64,000 bases of DNA, from the NCBI GenBank assembly GCA_020002185.1, contig CM034534.1, forward strand, positions 14,019,636 through 14,083,635, written 5' to 3'. The notes beneath the pieces are model-generated. The model was not told where the DNA came from and ran no database searches. It saw only the letters and a list, made by a program, of their open reading frames with translations. Position numbers and translations under genes: made by a program. Origin of the DNA: Paraescarpia echinospica. Its lineage: Eukaryota > Annelida > Polychaeta > Sabellida > Siboglinidae. Shown piece after piece: positions 21,566 to 33,923 of this stretch (position 1 is its first letter; each line of letters opens with the position of its first letter).

Positions 21566-23489
21566 GTGGCAGAACCTGCCCAGATAGCACAACTACAGCG
21601 GGCCGACAGCGGGCCGACAGCGGCAAAGTCATCGGCCCGCTGTCGGCATCCGCCTGCGGGCCGAGGGATTTTTTGTCCGGCGGCTCGCCTTCGGACCGAG
21701 GGCGGCTCATAGTCGGACGCCGATACTCTGCCGATGGTTAGCCGCTCATATGCTGACTGTGCCTAATTTTGCTAAATGTGTGTATTGTGTGTGTTTTCAA
21801 GTAATAAGACCAAATTATACACATACATTTATGTGTACTGGTCTCATAACTTGAACATTTCTATAGTAACCATCATGCATTGTAACTATAATGTTAAAAT
21901 GAACATTACTTGATACACATTCATCAATTTATTGAGATTAACTGGAATTTGGAAGTTCAAAACAATAAAATAATATAGTAATATATTATTTAGGAACATA
22001 AATGTAATCTGCTTCAAAAAGAGAATGGGTGTCGAGTATCCCATCCAATTATAAACTATAATTAAATACGCAAACAACTCCAATGCGCATAACAAACACA
22101 TAATTTAATACAAGAAAATCAAAAGGCGAAGTTGCAATTAGTGTCCATTGATTCATGCGGCACATGACAACTCAAAATATTTTATAAAAAGGCTGCTTAA
22201 TTATTAATGTCCATAAAGTCTTTTCTGCTACATCCAGCTGCATTTGTCATCCGGTGCTGTCTAACACCATTCCCGTCAGAGGCAGTCTTGGGAGTACTTT
22301 CGAATTTTCTCCTGATGTTGTATACGTGAGTGGCAATGTTGCTACTTCATTCTTTCTGACAGCATCTGGAATATTAACGTACAAATATTTAATTTCTTCA
22401 ACGAAGGTACCACATTGTACAATGCATAGTATCTATAAAATTGGTAAAATATTAAACATATTTTGTCTCATAATAAGGTCACATAAAATAATTTTTCTTT
22501 ACTTTTATAAAATAAATTCCCGGTTTCTCATCAGCACAAACATTTTAAACAAGCTTCCACAAAACTTTATTTTGACATATAGTTATCCTTTGATTAAATA
22601 TGCATGCAATAATTCTGCGCAAAAAAGAGAAAGCTATATTTCACGCCAAACCAAAGGAATGTGCCTACTTGTAAGAAATACATTCAGTAGACATCTTAAG
22701 ACTTTTAAGTTGTTAATTGTTGACGATGAGTTGCATTGATAGTTGTTAGTACCGTCATCAGGATCAACATACACACATTTACCATAAATTGCACCCCTCA
22801 TTTACATATTAATGAAGTTCTGATGAGAAACCTGGAATTGTTTTATATAGCCCTAAAGTAAAGCGACATAAATGCCAGAAATCGTGTGGGCCATAAACTG
22901 ACAGAAGGCGCCTAGTGTAAGCACTTCATCCATCACACATTTACCCTGTCACGCAAACAAACAGGAACACGCAGCACAGGGACAACATTTGTTGTTGAGA
23001 TCCGTTCATCTTCATCATATCATCGTCATCCATAGCCTATAGGGCGGCCACAATCATGACATCAGGTTATTCTGCCCCACATTTTATTTCATGTTTTATG
23101 CATAAATAACAAGTTTCCACACAATCAAATGTGTGTTTATAAAGTCATGCCCAAATTAATGTATTTGAATAATCTAGAAATATACAAAGATTTACAACAG
23201 AATGTCTAAAAACGTACCTTTTTCCCCGGAGCTCTGCTTTGACTGTTTCCTCTAACCGTCAGTCTGGACTTTGTTCAAAAATGGCGGTACACCGTAGTGT
23301 CAAATGTCACAACCCCAGTGTTCCAGCCGAGGCAGGCCCGACTGCTGATAAATGACTAACGGACTCTGTCACTGGGTCAACGGCGGCTAGGGAGCGGCTG
23401 GCAGGCGGCTGTCGTGTGCCGACGAGTGCCGCTTCCCAGCCGCTCAGATCGGGCCGAGGGAGGCGTGCTGGCTGGGTGGCCAGCTGCCA
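21566..23489. mobile_element. Putative nested MITE-like element with GC-rich ends
   Basis: The ends resemble an inverted repeat: TGGCAG..CCCAGATAGCAC at 21566-21589 and, reverse complement, TGGCAG..CCCAGCCAGCAC at 23465-23489. Both ends are unusually GC-rich (repeated cagcgggccga on the left; gcggctagggagcggctggc on the right) around a 1.5-kb AT-rich middle. The middle has one open frame (22254-22739) without recognised homology. No clear target duplication, so boundaries are tentative. Confidence 0.4.
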
Positions 23490-23702
23490 AGTTCTGTGTA
23501 TTGCTTGCTCTGCCTCCCATTGTCTCAGTGTTGAACATAATGAATGCCTCAATGTGGACTGTGACTAATGTGTACAGCTTTAACCCATTAGGCCCCGGCC
23601 AGTTAACCCATGCTGCTGCCACATATTTCAACATTTCTGGGTGCCTGCAGGTTTTAAGCTGTATCTTCAAAACTATTGAATTTTGGGAATATGCCTTCTA
23701 GG

Positions 23703-25004
23703 CAGGGTTGGTTTTCTGCCGTGCCCAGGGCAGAAATAGGGTAGAAAGTATGTCTGCCGGGCAGAAACTGTTTCTGCCCGGCAGAAATTGCAACAATAGG
23801 AACTACATGCCATTGGTAGGCAAACGTGTTCTTTTTTTTTATAGAAAACGTCAGTTTCTATCTATACCTATCTACGTGTTATAATTATTTGTCCTGCCCT
23901 TCTCACAATAAACAAGAAACATCACATGAATGGCAACAAGAATATCACTGCCACTTAACTTATGGATTATTATTATAAAACTGCTCTGGTACTGTTTGGT
24001 GGGCAGTTAATTAGTGGCTCAAGCTCAAATACGTCAGGATGTTTTTCGCACCTGCATGGTAGTTTAGGCTCAGTAGTGAGCTGGCAGCCACTTAAACTAT
24101 AAGCATGTGTGAAAAGGATAGTTGGCAGAAGAACTAACTTCAAAGCACCATTGCATCCATTTAGCCAGGCAGCAGTCACACTGTTCCAGTGTCTGCTGCT
24201 ATGTAAACTCTAGAGGAGTCTACTTTTCCTTGTAAATAATTAAATACCCTAATCACAGAAGCATAATGCAAATTCTACTTTTCCAAAAATGTCATTGAAC
24301 TACAATACTACTATATGATTTACATCCTTGCCGAGTGCCACATTTTCTGCATCTTGCCAACTTAGTGTCATTCTCTTCAACAGGCAAAAATTTTCCCAAC
24401 CACGACCTACCACCTTAAAACATGGTTACAACATAGCAGTATATCAGACTTATGTATAGAGAGTGAGACAATCTGACCCCTGCCCCATGTTTCTGGATTT
24501 GTGGTGTGCACTGGGCCAATTAAAATTCAGTTATATGCAGTGACCGCTGTCTGTGCCTACTGCATAACTGACTTCAAACTATTGCCCAGCCAAGTGCTGC
24601 CCTAATACAAGATGCAGATATTCTGGCAAGTTAAATCTCTTTATTGTCTGGACAGTACTTGAAGTCAGCTCACTTTTACTATTTGTTGAAAAGTTATCAG
24701 AGGTAGTCAATAGCGTTTGAAGCATTGTACTGACTTTAGTAGTGGCAGTATTTGGTGAACTGGAGTATTTGTGTAGATGAAGTGGGAGAATGGTTGGGGG
24801 GAGGGTGCAATGAAGGTAACCAGTTTGGGTAAAAATCGCATGTGAAACCGGAATGTTTATCGGTACTGACTGGGAAAAATTGAACGTTTTGTGAGTTTCT
24901 GTCCTTACGGCAGAAACTAGGGGAGAAAGGTATTACTGCCGCTCAGGCAGAACGTATTTCTGCTGCACGGTTTCTGCCGCTCGGGCAGAAACGTGCAAAC
25001 CCTG
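23703..25004. mobile_element. hAT-like MITE with 8-bp target duplication
   Basis: The element starts CAGGGTTGG and ends with the reverse complement CAGGGTTTG, the usual CAGGG start of hAT elements. It is flanked by CTTCTAGG on both sides (23695-23702 and 25005-25012). Both ends carry subterminal repeats of tctgcc/ggcagaaa in palindromic arrangement (for example gccgggcagaaactgtttct at about 23757). The 1302-bp interior has no transposase, so it is non-autonomous. Confidence 0.85.
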
Positions 25005-25604
25005 CTTCTAGGACTTATCTTTGCCTAAGGTGAATTACTGAGAAATTAATTCTTGGATATTCCTTCCATGAAGACCCAAAATCAGTATAAACAAAAGGAA
25101 TGATTCTAGGGAAATACACATGATCATTATAATATATAACTAAATATGTAATATATAATAATATATAACTAAATATGTTTTAACTTTTTTCACTACTCCC
25201 CGCAGGTGTATTTACCAAGTTATCTCCTATTTTACATAATCACAATGGTAAAATTGTAATAACAACCTTTAACTGTGCTACATGCGAAATTGCAACTCAG
25301 CAACTCTCCTGCAAGGTTTCTACAACCACTGAAAATCGGCCTAAATAGCAGAGTATCAGGATCAAATTCAACAGTATTTGTAATAACACATTAACTAATA
25401 ATATACAATCTTCACAAAACGGTCTACTCGAATATTTTATTTCCAGATGTATTTTCACTGGCATGCATATAGTCACACTGCTAAACGTGTAAACATTTTG
25501 CTTCCATCATAACCCTTAATGATCTGTAACTATGATTCACCCAAAAACATTTCATTAATAATTAAAAAATCACAATATAGTCAAAAGGACTTCAGGGCCT
25601 CTTG

Positions 25605-26190
25605 GACCATTTTTTTACAAACGTCGGCACAAAACTGGCTAACAACATAATGTACTCTGGAGAAAAAGATTTCAAGCACTACCTTGACACAAATTGTAAC
25701 TGCAAATTCGTAATTAATAACGTTGACGAACTAATTGTACAAAAAACAACAGACAACCTTCCGTCTAAACTAGTACCGCGTGTGATTCCATTTCAACAAA
25801 CTGACTAAAACAAATCGCACCAAAAATAATACAATCTTTAATGCTACTTATAAATGAAGTCTTTAGCACGGGGATCTTCCCTAAAAAAGCTAAGGTGACC
25901 AAAGTCATTCCGCTATTTAAAAATGGTGATCCGTCAATAATCAACAACTATAGACCAATTTCTCTTCTACCAGCTATATCAAAAGTATTGGAAACATTAC
26001 GGGAAATCAACTATCGTCGTATTTCAAAGTAAAAAAAAAACTGTTTTCAAAATCTCAATATGGCTTCCGTTCTGGTCATTCGACCGAATATGCTGCATTA
26101 GACCAGGTAGACCAAATAACAACCGACATGGATAATAATTAGGTACCATTCCTTTGACACTTTAGACCATAATACATTACTTTGTAAATC
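25605..26190 (+). pseudogene. LINE reverse transcriptase fragment, right half of the split LINE
   Basis: It continues the endonuclease fragment at 20200-21187: FFTNVGTKLANNIM, then LLINEVFSTGIFPKKAKVTK, VIPLFKNGDPSIINNYRPIS and LLPAISKVLE. In shifted frames it continues with a GFRSGH-like and FDTLDHNTLL segment (motif A region). It breaks off at a long (TG)n microsatellite near 26199, so motif C and the rest are missing. Stops and frameshifts are present. Confidence 0.8.
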
Positions 26191-26198
26191 AAAACGCT

Positions 26199-26321
<123 letters not shown>

Positions 26322-26329
26322 CTCGTACC

Positions 26330-26498
26330 AACAAGCGTTGTAGTTGCGTTGCATCACAAAAATCGCGATCAACGGTTTGTGATCGGTCTTCACTGTGAAA
26401 TTACGCCCATAGATGTAACTATGGAATATTTCGCATGCAAATACCACTCCGAGCTGTTCCATCTTAATCTGTGCACAATTGCGTTCAGCTGCTGTCAT
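26330..26498 (-). pseudogene. Gypsy RNase H fragment
   Basis: Reads MTAAERNCAQIKMEQLGVVF, ACEIFHSYIYGRNFTVKTDH and KPLIAIF, matching the E..Y.QIEKE.LAVVFA...F..Y..G...V.TDHKPL segment of Gypsy RNase H. It is then cut by the microsatellite. The catalytic Glu and DHKPL region are present, but the C-terminal half is lost. Confidence 0.8.
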
Positions 26499-26662
26499 GG
26501 AGCGTGATGCGTATGCGACTGTCCATCAGCCTCTTGTAGTAGAACTGCTCCGATGCCATCTTTGGATGCATCACTCGTTTCATAGGCTTCTTCTCGCCGT
26601 AATACTGTAGCACTGAATAGCTGGACAGGATCTGTTTGATTTCTTGCCATGCTTTCTCGTCT

Positions 26663-27158
26663 TCAGGCAGCCCTTGCCAGTCTACGTCCTTCTCTAGTAG
26701 CCGATGTCCTGGTTGACATATTCGATATGAATCTTGCCATGCTCAAGACTCGTTGCAGTTCGCTTCGGTCTTTCGGTGTAGGCTTGTCCTCAATCGCTTG
26801 TACTTTGATCGGGTCTGGCGTTACTCCTTGTGACGTCAACAATTTGTCAATGTTGATACGCAGCCCTATCTGTACCAGATTATTTACGGCTTTCTCTAGA
26901 TACTCATCATGTTCTTCGATCGTGGACCCCCATACGATAATATCGTCGAATGTAAACACGGGCGCCATCAAGGTCCTCGAGGTACTGGGACACCGTCTTG
27001 TGGAAGGCGTCAGGTGCTGTGCAGATTCCCTTTGGCAGTCGAAAATATCGATGTCTTCCAAATCGCGTGTTAAAGATGGTCATCATGGATGATTTCTCGT
27101 CAAGTTTGATTTGATGGAAGCCCATGCACCGTAGCATCCATCTTCGAGAAGCGTGTCG
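26663..27158 (-). pseudogene. Gypsy reverse transcriptase, second half, frameshifted
   Basis: Frame one: MDATMGFHQIKL-like start (RRWMLRCMGFHQIKLDEKSS) and YFRLPKGICTAPDAFHKTVS. Frame two: VFTFDDIIVWGSTIEEHDEY (the DD of motif C), then GLRINIDKL and ELQRVLSMARFISN. This is the palm/thumb part of a Gypsy RT, with a frameshift near 26950. Confidence 0.8.
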
Positions 27159-27678
27159 AATGAATGAATGAACGTTTATCCAGAACATTGGCAACAATAT
27201 ATATACAAGACAACCAAACAAGCTTAAATATAACACAAGTGAGAATATACAATGTTTGAAGGGGTAAATACGAATTAAGTCATTGACTTTTGTGTAAATT
27301 TACCTCACGACATATATTTATATATAACTATATGTATACACATACATGCATATGTACATATACATATAGACACACACACCCATATATATACATACACATA
27401 CGTACGTACATCGGTACATGTATATTGAGACATCTATATTATATTAATTGAACTTGCTATTCATCTAACCATCTAGCTACAATAATTGAAAACATGTAAT
27501 GGAATATGTACATGTTCAAAATTTAAAGTATGTGATAAGTACACATCTTTACACATATTGTATTTTCCTCAATGGCATGATTATATGTGTGTATGATTTT
27601 GTTTAGATTTCCACAACCAGATATTTCTTAAATAAAAGGTTCTTGCATTTAAGCTTAAATTCAGTAATAATATTAGTA
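27159..27678 (-). mobile_element. Inserted LINE 3' tail (5'-truncated)
   Basis: It interrupts the Gypsy RT between its ILSELAN and FSKMD-like segments. On the minus strand it begins with an ORF2 C-terminus (EFKLKCKNLLFKKYLVVEI and stop). An AT-rich 3' UTR with many tata/tgta words follows. It ends in a CATTCATTCATTCG tail (27160-27175), typical of CR1-like 3' repeats. Confidence 0.7.
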
Positions 27679-28563
27679 GTTGTTAGCAAGCTCACTGAGT
27701 ATCGTTTCCTTCGTTGGAATCTGGAAATATTCTCGTTTGATTGCCTTGTTGACGTCTTTTGGGACCATGCAAATTCGGAGGTCGCCATTTTGCTTTTCGG
27801 TAATTACCATCGACCTGACCCAGTCAGTAGGTTTGTTTACCTTGGCCAGGTAACCTTGCCGTATCTGTCGAACCAGCTCTTTCTTGAGTCTTGGTCTCTT
27901 TGCGAAAGCCACTCGCCGTGGTGCCCGAATGGCCCCGGTTGAGCCTTCCTTGAGCACAAATGAGTGGGTGCTTGGCAAGCTTCCGTTGCCCTTGAACAGC
28001 TGGGGATATGTGTGATCAATTGTATCCACACGCTTGATAAGCCCTAGGCATTCACAGTCATTGCTGCCTAGAAGTGACGGTCTTCGGTCCTGGACGACTT
28101 CCATTGTAGTATAGATTCTCCTGTTCTGGTAGCGCACTTGGACCCTACGTACCCCTATGCTGGGTACGGGCTTGCCTTTGTAAGCCTTCGTGGTGGTGAC
28201 ACTCTTTCGCAGCTTTGGTCTGGGCTGTAGCTGCATGTAATCATCTTTGCAGATGATGTTTGTATCAGCCCCAGTGTCCAGCTTAAAGCTCACCTGCAGT
28301 TTGTTTACTTTAAGGTCTTGATTCCACGTTTGTCCTGTGGTCTCGGCCGTTTTCACCATGCCAATGAAAACGTCGCCCTCACACCTGTCGTCAGATTCTC
28401 GTAAGTCCTGACTGACATACTGTATTTCCCCCCTTGGAAGCTTTTGGAGATCTGCACACTTTGGAAAAGTGACCCAACTTTCCACAGTTGTGACACAATT
28501 TGTTGTAAGCAGGGCATTTCCTCGGTGGGTGCTCCGTGCCACAGTTACCACGTTTCTGTGCAT
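27673..28563 (-). pseudogene. Gypsy protease and RT N-terminal part
   Basis: A 296-codon frame. It starts near the end of the nucleocapsid region, then reaches VSFKLDTGADTNIICKDDY (the LDTGA aspartic protease motif) and PSLLGSNDCECLGLI. The RT N-terminus follows (RPRLKKELVRQIRQGYLAKV, DWVRSMVITEKQNGDLRICM and PKDVNKAIKREYF). It ends artificially at the inserted LINE tail. Confidence 0.85.
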
Positions 28564-28820
28564 AACTGGGTTCCGCCTTTTGTGTCATTCTGTTGTTTCC
28601 GTTTTGTGTCGTTGTAGTGCATCCGTCCTTTCGTCTTGCAGTAGTGTATAGACCTTTGTGCGGAATGCGTGTCTGAACCAAGGGTGGTTATTTGCCGCTG
28701 TGTGGCTTCTGCTGCCTGGCAGATCTTTATGGCAGTTGCCAATGTTGGATCTTCTTCACGCAGCAGTCTTTCCCTCACCCTCTGGCTCACGATGCCCAGC
28801 ACAATACAGTCGCGTGTCAT
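28391..28820 (-). pseudogene. Gypsy gag remnant with zinc knuckles
   Basis: Overlapping frames give a capsid-end segment (MTRDCIVLGIVSQRVRERLL) and CCHC knuckles: CGTEHPPRKC (first knuckle region) and CHNCGKLGHFSKVC (canonical CX2CX4HX4C). The gag N-terminal part further along the strand (28820-29200) is too decayed to read. Confidence 0.75.
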
Positions 28821-29587
28821 GCTGTCACACGTCTCCCCGAATGCACACGTCTGAGCGTTCAGCTCCAGATCTGTGACGAATTGTTCGAATGGTTCTCCTT
28901 ATGCCTGGTTTTGTGTGTAAAAGATGTAGCGTTCGTACGTTTCATTTCGTTTGGGATTGCAGTATGCGTCAAATTTTGTAATCACACTGTGAAATTTACC
29001 TTCTTCTGCAGCCACAAAAGTGAAGGTGTTATATACATCTACGGCTGGCGTCTTTGCTACATGTTTGTTTGTTTTGACATCAAGTCCAGCTGCAGCCAGA
29101 TACAGCTCAAACTCATGTTTGAAATGACGTCAGTTTTCAGCAACATTCCTGTCAAATTGACGCAACTGGCTGAGCAATTGATTCTGCCATAGTAAATGTT
29201 CACAACAGACAAATGCGCACTGGTATACACGGACCTGCAGTACGCAGCGATACAGCGTGACAGACGTGCTCAAAACGGACAGTAAACACAGTCACACATT
29301 CCTTGCCTACCGGACACAGAACAGCCAGGCAATAAAAAAACAGTGTATGTGTGCTATACTAATGTTCCTGGCCTGTGTCAGTGGTGCATCGCAGCCAAAC
29401 AAGGTCCAGAGTCCACAAGGCAGCTTGGGCACAACCTTGTTTACGTCACCGTCCCAACTATGGCAACAAATTAGCAACAAGGCTACACACCGTTCTAGTT
29501 ATCAACAAGGGTACACGTCGTTCTAGATGACCTTAGCAACCACCTTATCCGTTTTTTGAGAGTTAAATCCGTCTTCTAGACACCATA

Positions 29588-29852
29588 TGTTAGGATTTGT
29601 TCTATCATAAAAGCAATTTAATAACCACCGGGTTCGAGTACAAATAACTGCTGACGTGGCTTTATTTAGACCATACGGTGGTGCAGCTGAAAGGTTTTGG
29701 TGAGCTTCAGACCCCCTCAGCCCCACCCCAATATTCACCACATCCTGACGCCTATGTAGAGGGGATGTAGTAGTCCGAAACTGTATCCGATTGCATTTCG
29801 AAGCCAAAATAAAACATAACAAGGGCACGAAGAACAACACAGGACTTCTACA
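29588..29852 (-). repeat. Possible 5' LTR of the truncated Gypsy
   Basis: A 265-bp segment starting TGTTAGGATT and ending ACTTCTACA on the plus strand (so TG...CA on either strand). It lies just upstream of gag in the element's orientation. No second copy is in the window because the 3' half is lost, so the call rests on position and TG/CA ends only. Confidence 0.35.
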
Positions 29853-30278
29853 TTGACCATTGAGCTTAATTTCTAAAGATTTAGGCGCAGAAGAAGTTAC
29901 TTTATATTATTATTGAATGACATATATTATTATTAGATGGCATCCATCTCTAATAAAAAGTGGACATGAACCTTTAATAGTGCAGCATAGAAACAATCAG
30001 TGCTGCCTGGATAACATGCGTTTATTCCTTACGCACGTACATTTTCCTGCTAGGTCTACTATCAAACTACGCAGTCCACATCCTACTGTAGCAGAGACTA
30101 CAGAGGCAGCATCATTGGCTGCATGTACAAGAACACACTGGTTGACCTGTAGTAGATTGAGGAAGCAGACTATGATGAACATGCTTACTACATAGTCACT
30201 ATACAGTGATACGATGAAGGCAAATGTCTTGATAGATAATTAACTTCTGGGTTTGTCGTCCCAATGCAAATTCCAACT
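29853..30278. other. Spacer without recognised feature
   Basis: No gene or element recognised. Short open frames overlap on both strands without recognisable domains. Confidence 0.4.
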
Positions 30279-32078
30279 ATTCCAGGACAGTGACTACAAC
30301 ATATAATGCAGACTTCAATGTGTACAGTGCATTTGTAAGACGGGCCCATCTTGTCTAACAAAGTATTCCAGGACAGTGACTACAACATATGATGCAGACT
30401 TCAATGTATACAGTGCACTTGTAAGACGGGCCCATCTTGTCTAACAAAGTATTCCAGGACAGTGACTACAACATATAATGCAGACTTCAATGTGTACAGT
30501 GCATTTGTAAGACGGGCCCATCTTGTCTAACAAAGTATTCCAGGACAGTGACTACAACATATAATGCAGACTTCAATGTATACAGTGCACTTGTAAGACG
30601 GGCCCATCTTGTCTAACAAAGTATTCCAGGACAGTGACTACAACATATAATGCAGACTTCAATGTATACAGTGCATTTGTAAGACGGGCCCATCTTGTCT
30701 AACAAAGTATTCCAGGACAGTGACTACAACATATAATGCAGACTTCAATGTGTACAGTGCATTTGTAAGACGGGCCCATCTTGTCTAACAAAGTATTCCA
30801 GGACAGTGACTACAACATATAATGCAGACTTCAATGTATACAGTGCATTTGTAAGACGGGCCCATCTTGTCTAACAAAGTATTCCAGGACAGTGACTACA
30901 ACATATAATGCAGACTTCAATGTATACAGTGCACTTGTAAGACGGGCCCATCTTGTCTAACAAAGTATTCCAGGACAGTGACTACAACATATAATGCAGA
31001 CTTCAATGTATACAGTGCATTTGTAAGACGGGCCCATCTTGTCTAACAAAGTATTCCAGGACAGTGACTACAACATATAATGCAGACTTCAATGTGTACA
31101 GTGCATTTGTAAGACGGGCCCATCTTGTCTAACAAAGTATTCCAGGACAGTGACTACAACATATAATGCAGACTTCAATGTGTGCATTTGTAAGACGGGC
31201 CCATCTTGTCTAACAAAGTATTCCAGGACAGTGACTACAACATATAATGCAGACTTCAATGTATACAGTGCACTTGTAAGACGGGCCCATCTTGTCTAAC
31301 AAAGTATTCCAGGACAGTGACTACAACATATAATGCAGACTTCAATGTATACAGTGCATTTGTAAGACGGGCCCATCTTGTCTAACAAAGTATTCCAGGA
31401 CAGTGACTACAACATATAATGCAGACTTCAATGTGTACAGTGCATTTGTAAGACGGGCCCATCTTGTCTAACAAAGTATTCCAGGACAGTGACTACAACA
31501 TATAATGCAGACTTCAATGTGTACAGTGCATTTGTAAGACGGGCCCATCTTGTCTAACAAAGTATTCCAGGACAGTGACTACAACATATAATGCAGACTT
31601 CAATGTATACAGTGCATTTGTAAGACGGGCCCATCTTGTCTAACAAAGTATTCCAGGACAGTGACTACAACATATAATGCAGACTTCAATGTGTACAGTG
31701 CATTTGTAAGACGGACCCATCTTGTCTAACAAAGTATTCCAGGACAGTGACTACAACATATAATGCAGACTTCAATGTATACAGTGCATTTGTAAGACGG
31801 GCCCATCTTGTCTAACAAAGTATTCCAGGACAGTGACTACAACATATAATGCAGACTTCAATGTATACAGTGCACTTGTAAGACGGGCCCATCTTGTCTA
31901 ACAAAGTATTCCAGGACAGTGACTACAACATATAATGCAGACTTCAATGTGTACAGTGCACTTGTAAGACGGGCCCATCTTGTCTAACAAAGTATTCCAG
32001 GACAGTGACTACAACATATAATGCAGACTTCAATGTATACAGTGCATTTGTAAGACGGGCCCATCTTGTCTAACAAAG
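30279..32078. repeat. 86-bp minisatellite, 21 copies
   Basis: The unit contains attccaggacagtgactaca, acatataatgcagacttcaa and gacgggcccatcttgtctaa. Starts at 30279 and 30365 give the 86-base period; 1800 bases equal 21 units minus one 6-base deletion (in the copy near 31180). Copies are almost identical. Two variants (tgtgtacagtgcattt and tgtatacagtgcactt) are interspersed. It lies in the space between the truncated Gypsy and the FReD gene. Confidence 0.97.
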
Positions 32079-33923
32079 CGAATGCAGCGTGCACTCCTCG
32101 CTGAATGCCATATTGGCAGCTCCTTCATCACTGAGTGTATATTTCCGCCACCGAAACTCCATGTTCTTCCTGTGGAACTATACACTTTGTGGACCGTACT
32201 TCATCAGTTGTGCTGGCAGCTTCAATCATTCCAAGATATCTACTGGGAATGCAAGGAGATGCAGATACTTTTTTGGGAAAGACTTAAAACGAATTATCTC
32301 ACATCTGTTAAAAAAAATTATAATTTCAATAATTTGTGTCCACATTGATGGGCAAATGAATTAATAGGATGTTTTCAGTTAGCATCAAGAAAGGATGTTT
32401 ATTATTGTGGGGCATTGGCTTTATAGTTTTCCAAAGCTAGAACTATAGGGAGTTAAGCTACGTGTCATTCTTAAGGGTAACAGTGACAAAGCCTACTCCT
32501 CTTCATCAATGACTTTCCCATGTTCTCTACCCTTGACCAGCACTTCTCCCTCCTGTCCACCAGCTACTTAATCATTAACAATACCAATATCAGCTGCGTC
32601 AATAGTTATTTGATAATTAAAAACGTAACTTGCCGATTTCTTTTGCCGATGTGAGGCTACGTCAACGCCACCATTAAGGGCTTGTGCGCTATCGCTGACT
32701 TCATAGTAGCTTCATGCTTCTGTTAGTTTCGCTCCATAGAGGTAGTCAAACATTTACAAATTGTTGCAAGTGAATGATGACATACATTATAGGTCTATGT
32801 TTGCCTAGACACCGACTTGCCCGTCGGCCGTTTACCAGCGGCAACAACTTTGTAGGGCTGCCTGCTTCTTGTAACTTCATCCTGGGTCATCAAAGTATTG
32901 ATACATTGTTACAAGTTAATGATAAAATTTTCTTTGCCAGCAACGTTATCAGTGCTTCCAGCAGCCACTGTCTTAAATGGATTTTTTGGTATGATAAATT
33001 GGTGTGGAAGCACGTGCGTACGTGTGTACGTGCGTACGGTAGCTACGCCCCTGATTGTCTATCCAATATTTAAGTCAATTAATACATGTTATGTTCTATA
33101 ATGTTTACATAAACATACCAATATCTTATTGGTGTGGATCAACGTGTTTAATTATGTAGGGACACGATAGTCAGTGAGTCACGCAAACATGAATGCCATG
33201 AGACTCTCGGAAGTCCCGTCTACGCATGCGTGTGTAATCATAAAGAAAGGGGGACAGATCACATTGTTTATCATAGATACGAAACATGATTGTTATGAGC
33301 TACAGGACATTACAGGATCCATATTCGTATTGTTGTATTGTTCACCCGGAAGACGCAGGTTGAAGATTTGTTCAGTTGTGTTCCACCCACCTGGCTGTTC
33401 GACAATGAACGTTACTGCGGTAGACTTAAATATGTCAGCACGTGACCTTTCTTACTGGCTGATTGACTGTATAGTAAATTTTACAATTGTTAAGATTACT
33501 TGTGCTACAAACGAGCCTAGTACACTTACGTAGCCTCTACTACGTAGCAACGTGCTATACAAACTTATAACTTGCTACACAGCAGCCTGCTACTACTTGA
33601 TTGAGGTGGTAATACAATGATTAATTTTATTATCAATAGTTGTGGGGCCGAATAGGTGTATGAATAACACAGCTCAAATACTTTCAAATGTCTTGATGTG
33701 TGCACATGCATGCTGGTTGCATACATGCATGCGTGGGTGTAATATCAACGGGATGTTAGGTCGATATTAATATAACATTGTGCCACACATTGAGTACCTA
33801 TGTTGATACGTAACACCAGTTAATGTTAGTAGGCATGGTGATATCAACCAAACAACTATGTAGCAATTTAAACTAAAATGCTGCATGTTCTGACTAAAAC
33901 GATTAACATTTCAGTTGAACTAC
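32079..33923. other. Intergenic, no recognised gene; FReD 3' flank
   Basis: Open frames at 32082-32348 and 33174-33533 show no recognisable domain. On the minus strand an AATAAA lies at 33626-33631, about 295 bases past the FReD stop, and could be its polyadenylation signal. Confidence 0.45.

Larger units (their letters stand above)
21196..25609. mobile_element. Composite DNA-element insertion splitting a LINE (8-bp TSD)
   Basis: The poly-T octamer TTTTTTTA occurs on both sides (21188-21195 and 25610-25617), exactly where the LINE protein breaks between IANAFSTFF and TNVGTKLANN. The ends are GTCCTTTGGGTCCAATGG and, reverse complement of the right end, TGGTCCAAGAGGCCCTGAAG, a weak inverted repeat. 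An 8-bp duplication fits hAT-type integration. Two further elements are nested inside (about 21566-23489 and 23703-25004), leaving roughly 1.2 kb of its own sequence. No transposase is recognised. Confidence 0.65.

Noticed and set aside
22254..22739. 161-codon open frame as a host gene
   Set aside because: Lies in an AT-rich interior of a putative mobile element with no recognised domain; may be chance.
29917..30195. 92-codon open frame
   Set aside because: No domain; overlapped by an antisense open frame; adjacent to repeats.
30279..32078. CRISPR-like or coding tandem array
   Set aside because: Contiguous 86-bp units, period not a multiple of three, no spacers.
33174..33533. 119-codon open frame downstream of the FReD gene
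   Set aside because: No recognisable domain, splice context or neighbouring exon; left as unassigned.
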